A stretch of 64,000 nucleotides of DNA, from contig NC_057371.1 of assembly GCF_016906535.1 (NCBI RefSeq), positions 1,302,001 to 1,366,000 of the forward strand. Direction: 5' to 3'. Both the position numbers and the translations under genes were made by a program. The DNA comes from Rhizoctonia solani (taxonomy: Eukaryota; Basidiomycota; Agaricomycetes; Cantharellales; Ceratobasidiaceae). Positions 44,201-55,663 of the stretch are shown piece after piece. The notes under the pieces are model-generated. The model ran no database searches and had not been told where the DNA came from. It saw only the letters and a list, made by a program, of their open reading frames with translations. The stretch's first letter is position 1. Each line of letters opens with the position of its first letter.

Positions 44201-44416
44201 ACCAGTTGTGGCAAGACGGCAAGCTCCTCGTCGGTGAGATAGCGATTGTGCTTGTCCGAGGGATCGTGTTCTTCCTCATCCGCAAGCGCCGCAAATTCGT
44301 CAAGAATCTCCTTGGGAGCGGTATACGAGTCGAGCTACGCATATAGTGTGAGTACCCTGTGAAATGCGAGCGCTACTACCGCCACGGCTTTTACTTACCT
44401 GTCTTGGTTCGGCCAT
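41256..44416 (-). CDS. SF3B1: Splicing factor 3B subunit 1 (SF3B1/Hsh155), frame-broken and N-terminally shortened as read
   Basis: The HEAT-repeat scaffold of U2 snRNP that clamps the branch site. The ATG at 44416 gives a six-codon exon (MAEPRQ). Exon 2 reads [20 protein letters not shown] and soon [12 protein letters not shown]. The HEAT region includes [40 protein letters not shown] and [20 protein letters not shown]. The C-terminus includes [20 protein letters not shown] and [20 protein letters not shown], ending RHPLQVFI at 41256. Residue conservation with known SF3B1 is very high. Six one-base gaps interrupt the frame, near 44,209, 43,281, 43,161, 43,062, 42,765 and 42,527. The usual N-terminal segment with repeated RWDxTP-like motifs is missing between EEEHDP and the TDEEL motif. 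Introns near 42,495, 42,250-42,310, 42,100-42,170 and 41,805-41,857 are canonical. Confidence 0.9.
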
Positions 44417-44551
44417 GGTGGTGGAGTGAAGGGACACACAACAACCCGAGTGTTGTGTCATCCAGGGTCCATTCAGGGACGGGTACCGGAAGCAGAATGG
44501 ACTGGTGAGCGAGCAAGAGCCAGCTTATTATCGTTGACGATTGCGGTCAAT
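44417..44551. promoter_or_regulatory. Short divergent promoter region between SF3B1 and the Sds3-like gene
   Basis: Only 135 bases separate the two start codons, so both genes must be driven from overlapping promoters or from within each other's leader. I see no clear TATA box. Inference from gene spacing only. Confidence 0.4.
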
Positions 44552-46569
44552 ATGCCCCCCACGGCTGGTCTGTTTACCCATCCACTCAATCCATCGACGT
44601 CCGCTCTGCAGTCGTACAACACTGGCCACCAGCCACTCCATCCCTCGACGTTGCCCCGGACAGTCTGCGTCAAAAGTCACTGAACAACAGGGCATATCCT
44701 TCCCCGTATCCACCCAACTCGAACAACAGCTATGCACGACCGCCACAACCAGGTCCATGTGAGCCATACGCATCCATCATATACACACACTTGTGCTGAC
44801 CTCATACCCACCCCCAGCGGAGCCAATGGTATCAGCCATGGACGAGTCCAAAAAGGACAAGCGGCGGCGCGAGATGACGGACCGAGTTGCGCGCTTTGCC
44901 GATTCACGCCGAGACGAGTGAGTTCGACAGCAAGTAGGGTGTGGCTATGCTAATTTGCCGCAGACGAGCGTTCGTCGACCAGCAGAATGCGTTGAGGGCC
45001 AATGCGCACCAGCTGTACACAAGTCCCAACATACACCCCGAGTTCTCGCTCCGACTGTACCCGATCAGCCTCGAACGCACTGCCAATCTCAACCGTATAG
45101 AGGCTGCTGAGCAAGCCGGTGTCGCACGGGGTACGCTACATCCACTCACCCATTGACCCGTCGTCTCTGACACACTCTCGCAGCTGAAGCCGCGTACGAA
45201 GAAGAACAAGACAAGATCGAAGAAGAATGGAGACGGCAAAAAGACCGACTGCGTGAACGCATGCTCGAAGCCATCGAGGAGCGACGACGCAAGGCAAGAG
45301 AAGAAAAAGACGGCGAGGGCGCAGGAGGTGTGTGTCTCTTGCTTACTTTCGACCCGGCTGACATCATCCTCAGAGAGCATCCTCGATCCCCAGAGCCGCC
45401 CCCACGCCACACGTAACTCGCGACACGGCCAGGGCATATCCACCCCAACACTCACAGAACCCAGCGTCTCGGCTGGCATTCTCACCGCACTCGGCACAGT
45501 TCCGGGCTTCACCACCGCCGGAATGGCACTCTACCCATGGGCCCTGTCTGGCCCCCCCGTTCCAGGTAACGCTCGCCTTACTTCCACTTGATACACACGT
45601 ATACCATCCACCTGACTTTTTCTGCTCTCCGACAGAGGACCTCTCGTCGCCCTTTCCCTCGCACTCACCTCGCTTGCTCCCCCAACGCATATACCGTCAA
45701 CACCAAGGGCAAGCGTGTCAAGGACACCAAAACAGTCGGTAACATGGACGTCTCTGTCAGCAAGGCCCTCGCCCCCGCCAGAACAGGTTGGACCGGCGGA
45801 TGGGGGACCGGCACTACCACTCAGAGCAACGGCGGCGGCCCCGATGTTGGTGCTGCCTGTGTCAAATTGATGGGCAGGTCTGCGACAATGCTTGCCCCGG
45901 CCAAGGTGTGTGTCTCTTGCTTACTTTCGACCCGGCTGACATCATCCTCAGAGAGCATCCTCGATCCCCAGAGCCGCCCCCACGCCACACGTAACTCGCG
46001 ACACGGCCAGGGCATATCCACCCCAACACTCACGGAACCCAGCGTCTCGGCTGGCATTCTCACCGCACTCGGCACAGTTCCGGGCTTCACCACCGCCGGA
46101 ATGGCACTCTACCCATGGGCCCTGTCTGGCCCCCCCGTTCCAGGTAACGCTCGCCTTACTTCCACTTGATACACACGTATACCATCCACCTGACTTTTTC
46201 TGCTCTCCGACAGAGGACCTCTCGTCGCCCTTTCCCCTCGCACTCACCTCGCTTGCTCCCCCCAACGCATATACCGTCAACGCCAGACACCAGGTTGGAC
46301 CGGCAGGATGGACCGGCGGATGGGGGACCGGCACTACCACTCAGAGCAACGGCGGCGGCCCCGATGTTGGTGCTGCCTGTGTCAAATTGATGGGCAGGTC
46401 TGCGACAATGCTTGCCCCGGCCAAGGACCAGGAAATTGAAGCTGATCTGGTGGGTGCTTATTCACTTGATTTGTTTACTATTGTTAATGTCCTTGTACAG
46501 AACGAGATTAGACGCGGTGTGAAACGACGAAGAACGCTCGCCCCCACTGCAGCTGCAGCCAACCGATGA
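44552..46569 (+). CDS. Sds3-like protein (Rpd3/HDAC complex subunit type), with internal duplication
   Basis: Likely a histone-deacetylase complex subunit of the Sds3/BRMS1 type. The ATG at 44552 (MPPTAGLFTHPLNPSTS) opens a short Pro/Ser-rich leader. The next exon gives VSAMDESKKDKRRREMTDRV, then RRAFVDQQNALRANAHQLY, and the core FSLRLYPISLERTANLNRIE. The long charged helix AAYEEEQDKIEEEWRRQKDR, RERMLEAIEERRRKAREEKD is the Sds3-like coiled coil. The C-terminus reads SILDPQSRPHATRNSRHGQG, ALGTVPGFTTAGMALYPWAL and SNGGGPDVGAACVKLMGRSA. The final exons give DQEIEADL and NEIRRGVKRRRTLAPTAAAA, with the stop at 46567-46569. The C-terminal block is present twice (see the repeat entry). The second copy joins in a different reading phase, so only one copy can be used in frame. 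Domain call moderately sure. Confidence 0.7.
45325..46426 (+). repeat. Direct tandem duplication of ~0.55 kb inside the Sds3-like gene
   Basis: Copy 1 is about 45325-45906 and copy 2 about 45904-46426. Both run from the intron donor AGGTGTGTGTCTC to the coding end GCCCCGGCCAAGG. Apart from one A/G change, homopolymer length differences and one internal replacement, they are identical. Copy 1 has a ~85-base coding segment (TKGKRVKDTKTVGNMDVSVS) that is replaced in copy 2 by ~25 other bases. Copy 1 is also one C shorter than copy 2 in two C-runs, and each loss breaks the frame. The only shared bases at the joint are AGG. Confidence 0.9.
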
Positions 46570-46714
46570 CCATTCTCGCTTTCCCATTCCTACATTATTC
46601 TTCTCCTCTCTCTTTATCTCTCTTTGGGACTCTGTTCTATCTCCTGTTTTGTTTCGTTACCGCACAGTTCCCTCACTGTACACTACCTCTGGGAGACTGG
46701 ATGTAAAATGTAAA

Positions 46715-48772
46715 CTAAAGATCTACGTTCAACGACCTTCCATACAATTTTGGACATGTCCCGACTCTACACACATATTCATCGAACCCCCATTGACCGA
46801 CAACGCTCACTCCAACAGGCCACCCATCCGGTCCATACCCGCACGGAACAGACATCGCCGGAAGACCAGCAAGCGACGCAGGGACGGTCAACACATCTTG
46901 CACGTATGCGTCTATGCTCTTCTCGTCCTTTGATTCGAGCAGAGGGGCAGTTCGAATCGCCGATGGGTGAAGTAATATGTCCACCGTTTCCTTGGTGTCG
47001 TTGTCGTTGTTGTTGTTGCCATCTGCTCCACCTCGAGCGAGCACGCTCTTTCCAAACACTCGATCAAAGTCGGCCCGAACGAGCGCACGGACTCGGTGTG
47101 CTTGCAAGAAATAATTCTCAAACGCGCTGTTATTCGCACCGTCCATTTTAGTCAATTGAAGAGATGGAGTAGAGGGGAGGGGGGGAGATGGTACTCGGCG
47201 CTCAACGCATAAGTACCCAACAAAATCCGCTTTTGCACTTCTCGTCCGAACCCTGTCGTTCGCGTGGCGGTATACGCATTCGCAGCGTCCGACAAGTCCG
47301 TTTCGGGGGGACATCCACTCTCAGACCTAAGCCCCATCACATTATATCAGCAACCGGTATCCAGAGGAAAACAAACGGACACAGCAGGTCCAAAATAAAA
47401 GCAAAATAACAAAAAATAAATAATAGAAGAAAATTGGAGTAAAGTAGTCGTACCGAACCGCACACCATCGTATCTCGCAAGATTGCTACTCGCCTCGGCG
47501 CTCGCGAGAACATAGTACGCGCTCAGGGCGTATGATGTACTAGGCAACGAGACCGGGACGAGCTGTGCCCCTCGAGATCGCAGGCGCTCGAGTAGGTCGC
47601 GAAAAGGAATGAGAGAGGAAGAGTCGAGCTCTTTGGGAAAGTATTCCTATCGATAATATTGGTTCGTAAAAGAACGAAACGAGCCTGGATACAGGGTAGA
47701 GACTTACCTGAGGGATCCCAATCCGTACTCCACTCAAATCATCCGACGTGGACAGCTGCCTGATCTTGGTCTCTGCATTTTGTTTTGCAGCTTCTCTGAG
47801 ATCCGGCGGTATGGAAGTAGGATCTCGAGGATCGTACTGCGAGAGCACGTCTGCCAGGATTTTTTAAAAAAGCACCTAAGCATTTACGAACAACTTTACT
47901 CGGGGCAAGAACTGACCGTAAACCAACTCGGCATCCTCCACCTTCGAAGCCAAAACACCAACACAGTCAAGACTATCTGCGTAGGAAACGACCCCCCATC
48001 TTACACCCGAATCCCCCTTGGTCACTCGGTCCGTCCACAATAGAGCCAAGGAATCAAGACATACCGACTAATCATCCCGTACGACGGCTTGAATCCCACC
48101 ACACCGCAATATGCAGCCGGAAGTCGTATAGAACCGCCCGTATCCGTTCCAAGTGCACTGTTTTCACGTATTAGACAGCCAAAAAGCAAGGGGTAAAGGA
48201 GAAACAGGAACAAACGCGAAGCATAGATTGGCTGCTACAGCAGCTGCACTCCCCCCTGAACTCCCACCCGCTGAGCGGGCCGGTCCTTGCTTAAATGGAT
48301 TCTTGACGGGTCCAAATGCAGAATGGGTATTGAGCGACCTTGTTCAAAGGGGTCAGACGCAGGGTTGGCCTAGGAGATTAGAGATAGCGACGCACCCCAT
48401 CCCAAATTCATCGCAATTCGTCTTTCCAACGATCACTCCACCCGCACGTCGTAATAAGCCAACACACGTTGCGTCGTACGGAGGGCAAAACTCTAATCTT
48501 CATTACTCCTATTGCGCGCTTCTAGCTAGGGGACCTGTCCTCTCACCTTGCAGCATTTTGGAGGAACATGTAGTCGGCATATCGGATGTGCATATGTTAT
48601 CTTTCACGGCTATAGGTTTACCAGATAGAGGGCCTTGCGTTTGAGTCGCGGATACAGGAGGGGAAGCAGGTCGATAAGTGAATGCATTCCAGGGATCTTG
48701 AGTTTGTGAAGATGAGAAGCGACACGAGTGTCGAGCCCGAAACTTTGCCCGCGACAAGTGCCGACCGAGCAT
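46715..48772 (-). CDS. GATA: Mitochondrial glutamyl-tRNA(Gln) amidotransferase subunit A
   Basis: The amidase subunit that turns Glu-tRNA(Gln) into Gln-tRNA(Gln) in mitochondria (HER2/QRSL1 family). The start [20 protein letters not shown] at 48772 is a basic targeting peptide. The catalytic Lys is in [19 protein letters not shown]. The amidase-signature serines are in [20 protein letters not shown] and [20 protein letters not shown]. Later exons give [51 protein letters not shown] and [18 protein letters not shown]. The last exon contains [19 protein letters not shown] and [17 protein letters not shown] and ends at 46715. An Asn/Asp run (GNNNNDND) sits in the C-terminal part. It is convergent with the Sds3-like gene 145 bases away. 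Confidence 0.88.
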
Positions 48773-49086
48773 CTTTGACGAAACAAGACACAAAACAAAG
48801 ACCGGATTTTATTCTGAAACAGGATGGATTTAGAACAACTGGCGGCTACTCGCTCAACTCGCATACATGATGTGGTGGTCAAGCTCAGGGCGAGCGCATA
48901 TGCTGACAAATTTACACAAACAAAACTAGTCGTTTGAAAGAAAGCATGTAAAACTCCCATAATCCTGAAGCAATAACTACTGATACATCGTGCAGAAAAC
49001 ATGTCATGAGGAACGTGAACAGATCATACCTAACGTGGACGAATAGCACATAACTAACCATGATTACAAGTCGAAACGGTACCAAG

Positions 49087-51205
49087 TCAAGCAAATACGG
49101 GCGTATCAACACGTCTACTCGCTATTTGCAGGCTCGTTATACTGTCCGATCGCCTTACCCTGCGGGTTCGTATGGACTCGGTGTCAACAGCGAGAGAGAA
49201 TCGACGTTCTGGGGTAAACATCGGGGAGTCTTTCGTCTGTGACCGAACTCGTCGAATGACAGCTCCTGATGTAGATCGCTGACATCCCGAACAAGGGGCT
49301 CGTTCACCCCGACGGGCCATCGAGGTTGGGGTCGGTAGTTGATGAGACTTGTGGCACGGAGAGGCCTGAACGGACTGGCATTCGTTGACCTCGAGATACG
49401 TCGAGGCCCGACTAGCAGGACGGGGAATTCGAGATGTACTTGGGGTTCGTGGTCTTGGTTGAGAAATAGGAGTCGGAGCCAGTCTAGGTGTTTGGTACAG
49501 GCCACGCTTGAGTGGTGTCGGTTTGTTTTGTTCATGTTCTACAACAGATGTCTTGTTGATGCAATTGTTCAAGGCTTGCTTAGTCGCAGGCACTGGGCCC
49601 AAGAGTGGGACTTTATTCGCCATCATTCTAGGGATCTGAGCATCACCCGACAAAGCATCATGGCTACCGACTGAACACGGCGTAGTGGGGTGGACTTGCC
49701 ACGAGAGCTCGGGGATCCATTGTTGTATGCGCCAGAGATAATTCTCTCTATCTGTGGGCTACTAGGGGTCCGGGGCCTACGAGCGGAGTCACCCAGACCG
49801 ATCCTCTTCGAAAGTGAAGCCTGTACTCTTTGTAGAGGATTTACACCGGGCCGACGCAGCTAGTGATACACTATTTTTAGCTTACTTATCACATTATCAG
49901 TGAACAACTTACTTTAAGTTGCTTAGAATTGTCAAGGGGAGTTTTGGGTTCTTCACCCTGTCGAGAAAGTGTGGCGCTAGAAGTCCGGTCATTTGAAAGT
50001 CTGTGTGCCGTTTTCGTGCCAGTTGCCACTCTTGCTCCCGCGTCGCTGTCCATAAAGCATACGTCCGAAGGAGTGTTGGGCCGAGAGTAGCTTGATCCGC
50101 CGAGTGATAGTCCAAGACCGTGGAGTTCTTGAGTAGTTGAGCACTCAGACACAGTCACAGCAGTAGTAGACGACAGGTGGCTTCGAGTACAGCTCGCAGA
50201 GCGTCTCAATGCCGGAACTGACTCGATGTCCAAGTGGGGCAACGCCACACCACTCGAAGAAGGCGAAGGTGTCACCATGGCCGTCCCAGCGGAAGGGCTG
50301 GCTTGGACGACCTGTTTCTTGTCTGTGGAAAATACATCACTATCCCGCCGTCCTCGAGTACGTTGGGCGAATACGCAAGGTGACATTCCCACAATCGAAG
50401 AACGCGCATCGGAAGCGTCGGAAGCACGTCGATTACGGGTATGTGCACTTGGCATTGTCAGAGAAACCGGGGTCAGAGTCCAGCTCGAAGCTCCAACACC
50501 AGCTCCAGGACCTCGTGGCGTCCATACCAGGGGCTCTCTGTGAAGCTAGAATACATGCATAAGCGAAAGCTTAATCAGACTTGAACCATGACTGCTCACC
50601 TCCCATGCCTTGGCATAAATGTCCCTCAGAGTGGCGCCACTCATCTCAGGCGAGGTCGTGCCGTCAAAGGTACCCTGCTCGTCGGGATTCAGTGAGCCTG
50701 GAGGTGAATCATAGACCGAAGCCTCCATGGCGTCTTCCATGCCAGACTGGAGAATGGATACCTCAGCCGCCATGTTTGTTGTCCATCCCCAGAGCGCAGG
50801 GGAACCGGGCAAGAAGGCCCGACATTCAATTCCATCACTGTTGATTTCAGCAACCTTTGCAGCGGCAGCGGAGCGAGTATCTAGTGCTGAGCGCAGATAG
50901 TCCAAGAACTAACGGGCGGATGTAAGAAGAGTGACGTCAGGTCGAATCAACCAAGAAATGATCTAATAGTGCAAACCTCTTGGTTGTTGGTCTGAAGTGC
51001 GGTACGCACAGCACTCCGTGACTCTTCGTCTTCAGGCTGTGAGGCTACTTCGAGAGCAAGCTGCAAGAGCACTTAGCCACAGGAGTTCTCGGTTGAAAGC
51101 ATACAATACCTTGAGCCAGTCGGTTGCAGTTTCCTGTCTTTCCTTGCGAGACGCAAGTCCAAAGAGAGACTGGAAGACATACAGGGCAGAGTGGAATATA
51201 GCCAT
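49087..51205 (-). CDS. Ser/Arg-rich protein of unknown function
   Basis: No named family recognised. The ATG at 51205 starts MAIFHSALYVFQSLFGLASR, followed after an intron by LALEVASQPEDEESRSAVRT. QEFLDYLRSALDTRSAAAAK and ECRAFLPGSPALWGWTTNMA come next, a folded-looking N-terminal ~150 residues. From 50,540 on the protein is Ser/Thr/Arg/Pro-rich, with DIYAKAWE, PWYGRHEVLELVLEL, RRASDASDARSSIVGMSP, RVQASLSKRIGLGDSARRP and a basic end, stopping at 49087. A one-base gap near 49,672 joins RRVQS to GSHDALSGDAQIPRMMANK. It may be a phospho-regulated protein with a small N-terminal helical domain. Confidence 0.6.
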
Positions 51206-51680
51206 GATAGTGTGGGGATATCACTTGTAAAGGGTCGTCAAGAAAGGCAAGAGGCAAAGTAGTGTCGTAAAGAAATGAAAAGCGTAATACAGTGGGGGTC
51301 GTGTCGAATATTTAGTAGAGGCCGTTAAAATATGTATGTTTTGATTCGTGTGTGTCGTTGCGGTCGTAATCTCTATCCAACGCACGTCGCGGGACGTGGT
51401 CGAGCTAGTTGAGACAAAACCGTAGAAAGGAGGTCCCTTACACTCCTGTCGACTTGACGATTCAAATTCAGGGCTGGGTACAAACAAGCGCCTCATATAG
51501 ACTTGCTTGTGAAATGCGATTATTATATTGCGTATTTCCATTGTTGGGGCAAACTACAACATACACCATAAAGTTCATAAAGCGGGTACTATTCCCCCCT
51601 CCCCCAGGAGCGATAATTGGGCAATAGATCCACTAACAAGCACTGATCTACATACACGATCACGTGCATACAACGCGAGC

Positions 51681-54600
51681 TCATGCAACATAATGAAACA
51701 CGTTCTTCTCCTTGCTATCACGCACGATGTAATCTTTCTCTTGGAGCTCATCAATACGTTTCTTGATATCCGAAACGGTGGGTTGGAAATGCTTTTCAAG
51801 TGCAATAATTGTCTCAGTCTTGATCTGCGGTAGAGTTAGAATAAATCAGCGGCGATCTGACTTAGCTCATCATCGAACTAACCTGTTCATATGTCAACGT
51901 CTTTTTCGCTTTCATGATCCGAACAATAGCGGCGTCGATAGCATGCGGCCTTCCACCAAGCACATCATCCTGCGCATCTTGTGTTTCTTCCGTCTAAAAG
52001 TTCATGAGCTCCACAGATATATGCGCTACTTAAAGAAAACCCCACCGTAGTCTGCTGTTGGATAGATAGAATGCGAATATTGCGCTTCGGATCTGTAAAC
52101 CCGCTATTCCATTTAAATTGGTCCTCCAATGCAATGTCCTTCGTCGTCTTTCTATCGGCCCGGAGGAGGACGTGCTTCTTCCCCAATGCAAGTGATTGCA
52201 GGGTGACCGTCAGGTCCTCCTGACCTAAACGCCAGCGCCCTGGTTTCAGATAAAACCCTTTTCATATCAAACGTTACTCACTAAGTCGGGTTCTGCTCTG
52301 GATTTCCGCGGCACTAAACTGATCCTGTTCGTTGAATAGTAGCAGGACCAATGCCTGATACGTGCTGACGGATATTTCTTTATTACCACCAGGAAAGCGG
52401 GAGGTCAATGTGACCGTGCCCAACGAATGGAACCAGGCCATGCGGTGGCGATCATGTTTCTCTTTGTAGTATACCTCGAAACGGTGCAAGGCCTCAGCCA
52501 TCTAGGGTCATATGATATAATTAAACAGACTTTAGCAAAAGAAAGTGTGCAAAAAAATCTTACATGAGGTGGGAGATCAACGTGGGAGGCGGTCGAAGGC
52601 TTATTGGCTCTCCCGTGGGACTTGGCAGACTCCTCTGATTCCAGCATGTTGTTTTCCTTGAAAGATGGCCATTTAGCATGCGTCAACACCATGACATCAA
52701 GACACAAGTCTATGTCACTAGCTGAGTTCTCGATACGACGCCGATAGTCTTCCATCTCAGTAGCCGATTGTTGAAGGTCTCTAAACATTACATCTCCGGC
52801 AGAGAACTCAGGATCATAGTCTGTTTCACAGAACAAGTAAATTAATACGCATATATGTATATTGACCGAGAAACGTATCATGCATACCGGATTTGAGTTT
52901 CACAATGAGAGTCTTTTCCATGTCATCGTCTGTTGTGGATTTAGTGAGAAGGCGTTTGGCCAGTGCACGAGTATAGATTTCTCGAAACACATCCTTATCT
53001 GTATGCAGATATCAGCATTTGAGCGAAGCTCCTGCACAATGTACTTGCCGCGAGTGTATCTGGATAAATCAAGAATATCAAACAGCTTATTTTTCCATGT
53101 ATGTTCAGTTTCTCCGCGTTGCCCCCTCCTCAATTCTCTGTCCAGTGCCTGGGCCATCATTGCTCCGGGGGTATAATCTCGAGTACTGACTCCAAGACTG
53201 AAAGAATCATCCAATGTGCTTGCGAATTGACCCCGCGTTGTCTCGCCAAAACATTCTTTTACGACTGCTTTGGCGAATGCTCGAAGCTCGACAAGCAAAG
53301 GAACCATTTTCTCATCTTCATCCACTTTCCCTCTGCTTCGGCCTTTTCCTGCTCTACCTTTTTTGTTGGTTGAATCGTCGACGCCAGCCATAACGATACT
53401 CCGGACGTTTTCTTGAAGAATATTCTTGAATGCTTGTCGAAGATCTGGCAGGACCTCGGCACTACGGTACAGTCCATACAGTGCAGAAATAGCTGGCTTA
53501 TTTTTCGTGACCAAAAGTGTCTGGAGTGCCTTAGATGCCAAAGTAGGGGCAACGTCCGCTAGCAGGGCCTTTTCGGTCGCTCTGCCAACTGGCTCCCATC
53601 CACCTGGTAACAAGACTTCTCGTGCACGATCCTCTTCGCCTTTGATGATTTCGATTGCGTCGGCAATATATTTTGATGCGGAAAAATCATCAGCGTTCCT
53701 CCGGACGGCTCCTTCGTCTGTCCAATAGGCGGTGGTGGCTTGCAAATATGGAGTTTCTACAAGGTCGCCATATAGTCGGAGGGAGACAAGACACTTCCTG
53801 ACCGTAACTATTGTCTCACGGTGTTTCCTTCGCATATTCACATCTTGTCCACTTACAATTGATAAAGAAATCAATACAAGAGCACTTGATTAAGTAGCTA
53901 TCGACTTACGGGTTAAGGCGTTCCTGAGTAAGCCATTCTGTAATCCCAGCTTGAACTCGATCTGAGATTATTGGGTCCTGCAGTAACTCTCCAAATGTCC
54001 GAAGGCCCAATTCACTATGATGAATCATTGTGAGCTAATTATTGTAAATGAAAGTATTAATAACCCCAGCGTTTGTTGAACTTACTAGACGGTAATAAGC
54101 TTCGAATGAGGAGGCACATAGAATTGGTCGATATCCGATAGCATGCATTGCAATGTTTTCTAGAGCTGGTCGTCAGATTACTCTATCTACTTTTGTGCAC
54201 CAAATTGGGATTATTGGACACCAACCAATCGATTATCAAACAGTTTCCACTCAGTCGCCAAGACGTCCAACCAGGTCATTGGAAGAGCAGTACTTGGCTT
54301 TAGCTCACCAAGTAGCTTTGTCCGATATTGTTCAAGTTGCTGGGTCAAAATGCGATAAATATCTTCTCCCATATCCATGTTCCGCACGAGCACTCGGCAC
54401 GAAACGTATGCTTCACTAATTGACATTGATTCGGTGCCCGATGTAGTTGTTGGCAAGGTCACTCGTATGCAATTTGCCATCCGACCGAGCAAGGTCCGGG
54501 TATAAGAGACTGGTGGCTCGCTTGAGACTAGGTACTAAGTGGGTTATATGACTAATATCGTGATGGTGCTGAGCTACTCACCAGGTCCACCTTTCAAAGT

Positions 54601-54759
54601 AAGCTTAATCGGACCACCATGAGTCGAGGTAGACGTGCGTGCTGAGCCTGAAGCTGTTGGGTCTAAGCGTGCGGTCTTTCGGGGTGGAGGATCCCCTTCC
54701 TTACGCTGCGATGTGAAGAGTGTAAGAGCATCGCCGTATTTTGGTAATGTCAGGCTCAT
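51681..54759 (-). CDS. Cullin, CUL4-like
   Basis: The scaffold of a cullin-RING ubiquitin ligase. The start MSLTLPKYGDALTLFTSQRK at 54759 is followed by PIKLTLKGGPG, then YTRTLLGRMANCIRVTLP. The N-terminal cullin repeats cover EDIYRILTQQLEQYRTKLLG, ALPMTWLDVLATEWKLFDNR and GDLVETPYLQATTAYWTDEG. The cullin homology domain is seen in FREIYTRALAKRLL, TTDDDMEKTLIVKLKSGYD and RMAWFHSLGTVTLTSRFPGG, then STYQALVLLLFNEQDQFSAA. The C-terminal neddylation domain reads AIDAAIVRIMKAKKTLTYEQ, with the modified Lys expected in IVRIMK, and ends KNVFHYVA at 51681. The IDAAIVRIMK and HYVA end match CUL4 better than CUL1 or CUL3. A KKGRAGKGRSRGK loop near 53,350 is unusual. Confidence 0.85.
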
Positions 54760-55663
54760 GACAAAATATCTTGTTCGCAGGTAGTAGCAGTATGAATAAC
54801 CAAACTATGGACTCGGATTGTGTAGTCGTCAGCTGATCTTTGTGCTCCAGTATAGGTGTGTCAGCTAATTATATCATTACCTCATGTATGGCTTAGTCAT
54901 ATGTCCGTTACCACATTAAACACCAAGTCTTCATTTTAGTTGTTGGCACTTGTTGCTGTTGTCTCAGAAAGAGCGACTATCGTATATTTGGCTGCTTCTC
55001 GTAATTAAACGAGGCAATTTAACTGGTACCTAAGTTCTGATTAAGCGGAACGTCGACACATCCCATTATGCTGTCCTCGTATAAACGCACATCTTCATTT
55101 GTGGTGAATCTAAATGGATTGTGCTATTTCTGTTCATCTCTAATAAATCCGTATATATGGGCAATAATTACATCCAATTGCCCCGAGGTGGTATTTTCCG
55201 GCAAATAAGATAGGCTATAAGCTCCGCCACGTATCTGGATGCATATTTTTGTGGATGTTGCCAGTGTCATATCTGGCCCTGATTGGTTGTTTTGAAGCTA
55301 CATCCGGTAAATGGGATTTTCAGGGGGGGGGGTATATCACGTGACAATGTTGAAAATGCCCCTGGAACTTCTTGGCAGATGTGTTTGTTTGGCCTGTTTA
55401 GCATTATCCAGGCTTCCTCGCGTACCTTTGGACTCTAATCATCTCTTATTTTTCCACCGTTGCGACCGCTGCAATCGGTTATATTTTTTGTACTCACGAC
55501 GCGGTAGCTGGTGCTCACGACAAGGATAGCTTGGAATAAGGGAACCCGCAGATTGGTGTTCTTCCTTTGCCTACTCTCACTCCTTTCTCTACTCCAGACA
55601 ACCTCCTTAACCACCACCGTTGGACTTTCTTTTACTCACACCACTCTTTCAACTCTCCACACG
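54760..55663. other. Divergent intergenic region
   Basis: About 900 bases between the cullin start (-) and the acidic-protein start (+). It is AT-rich up to 55,200, with an eight- to nine-base G run at ~55,323. The last 120 bases before 55,664 are CT-rich, as in many fungal promoters of well-expressed genes. No coding frame. Confidence 0.45.

Noticed and set aside
45588..46169. Independent 193-codon gene in the Sds3-like locus
   Set aside because: It merely runs through intron and duplicated exon DNA of the Sds3-like gene and starts at a non-ATG codon.
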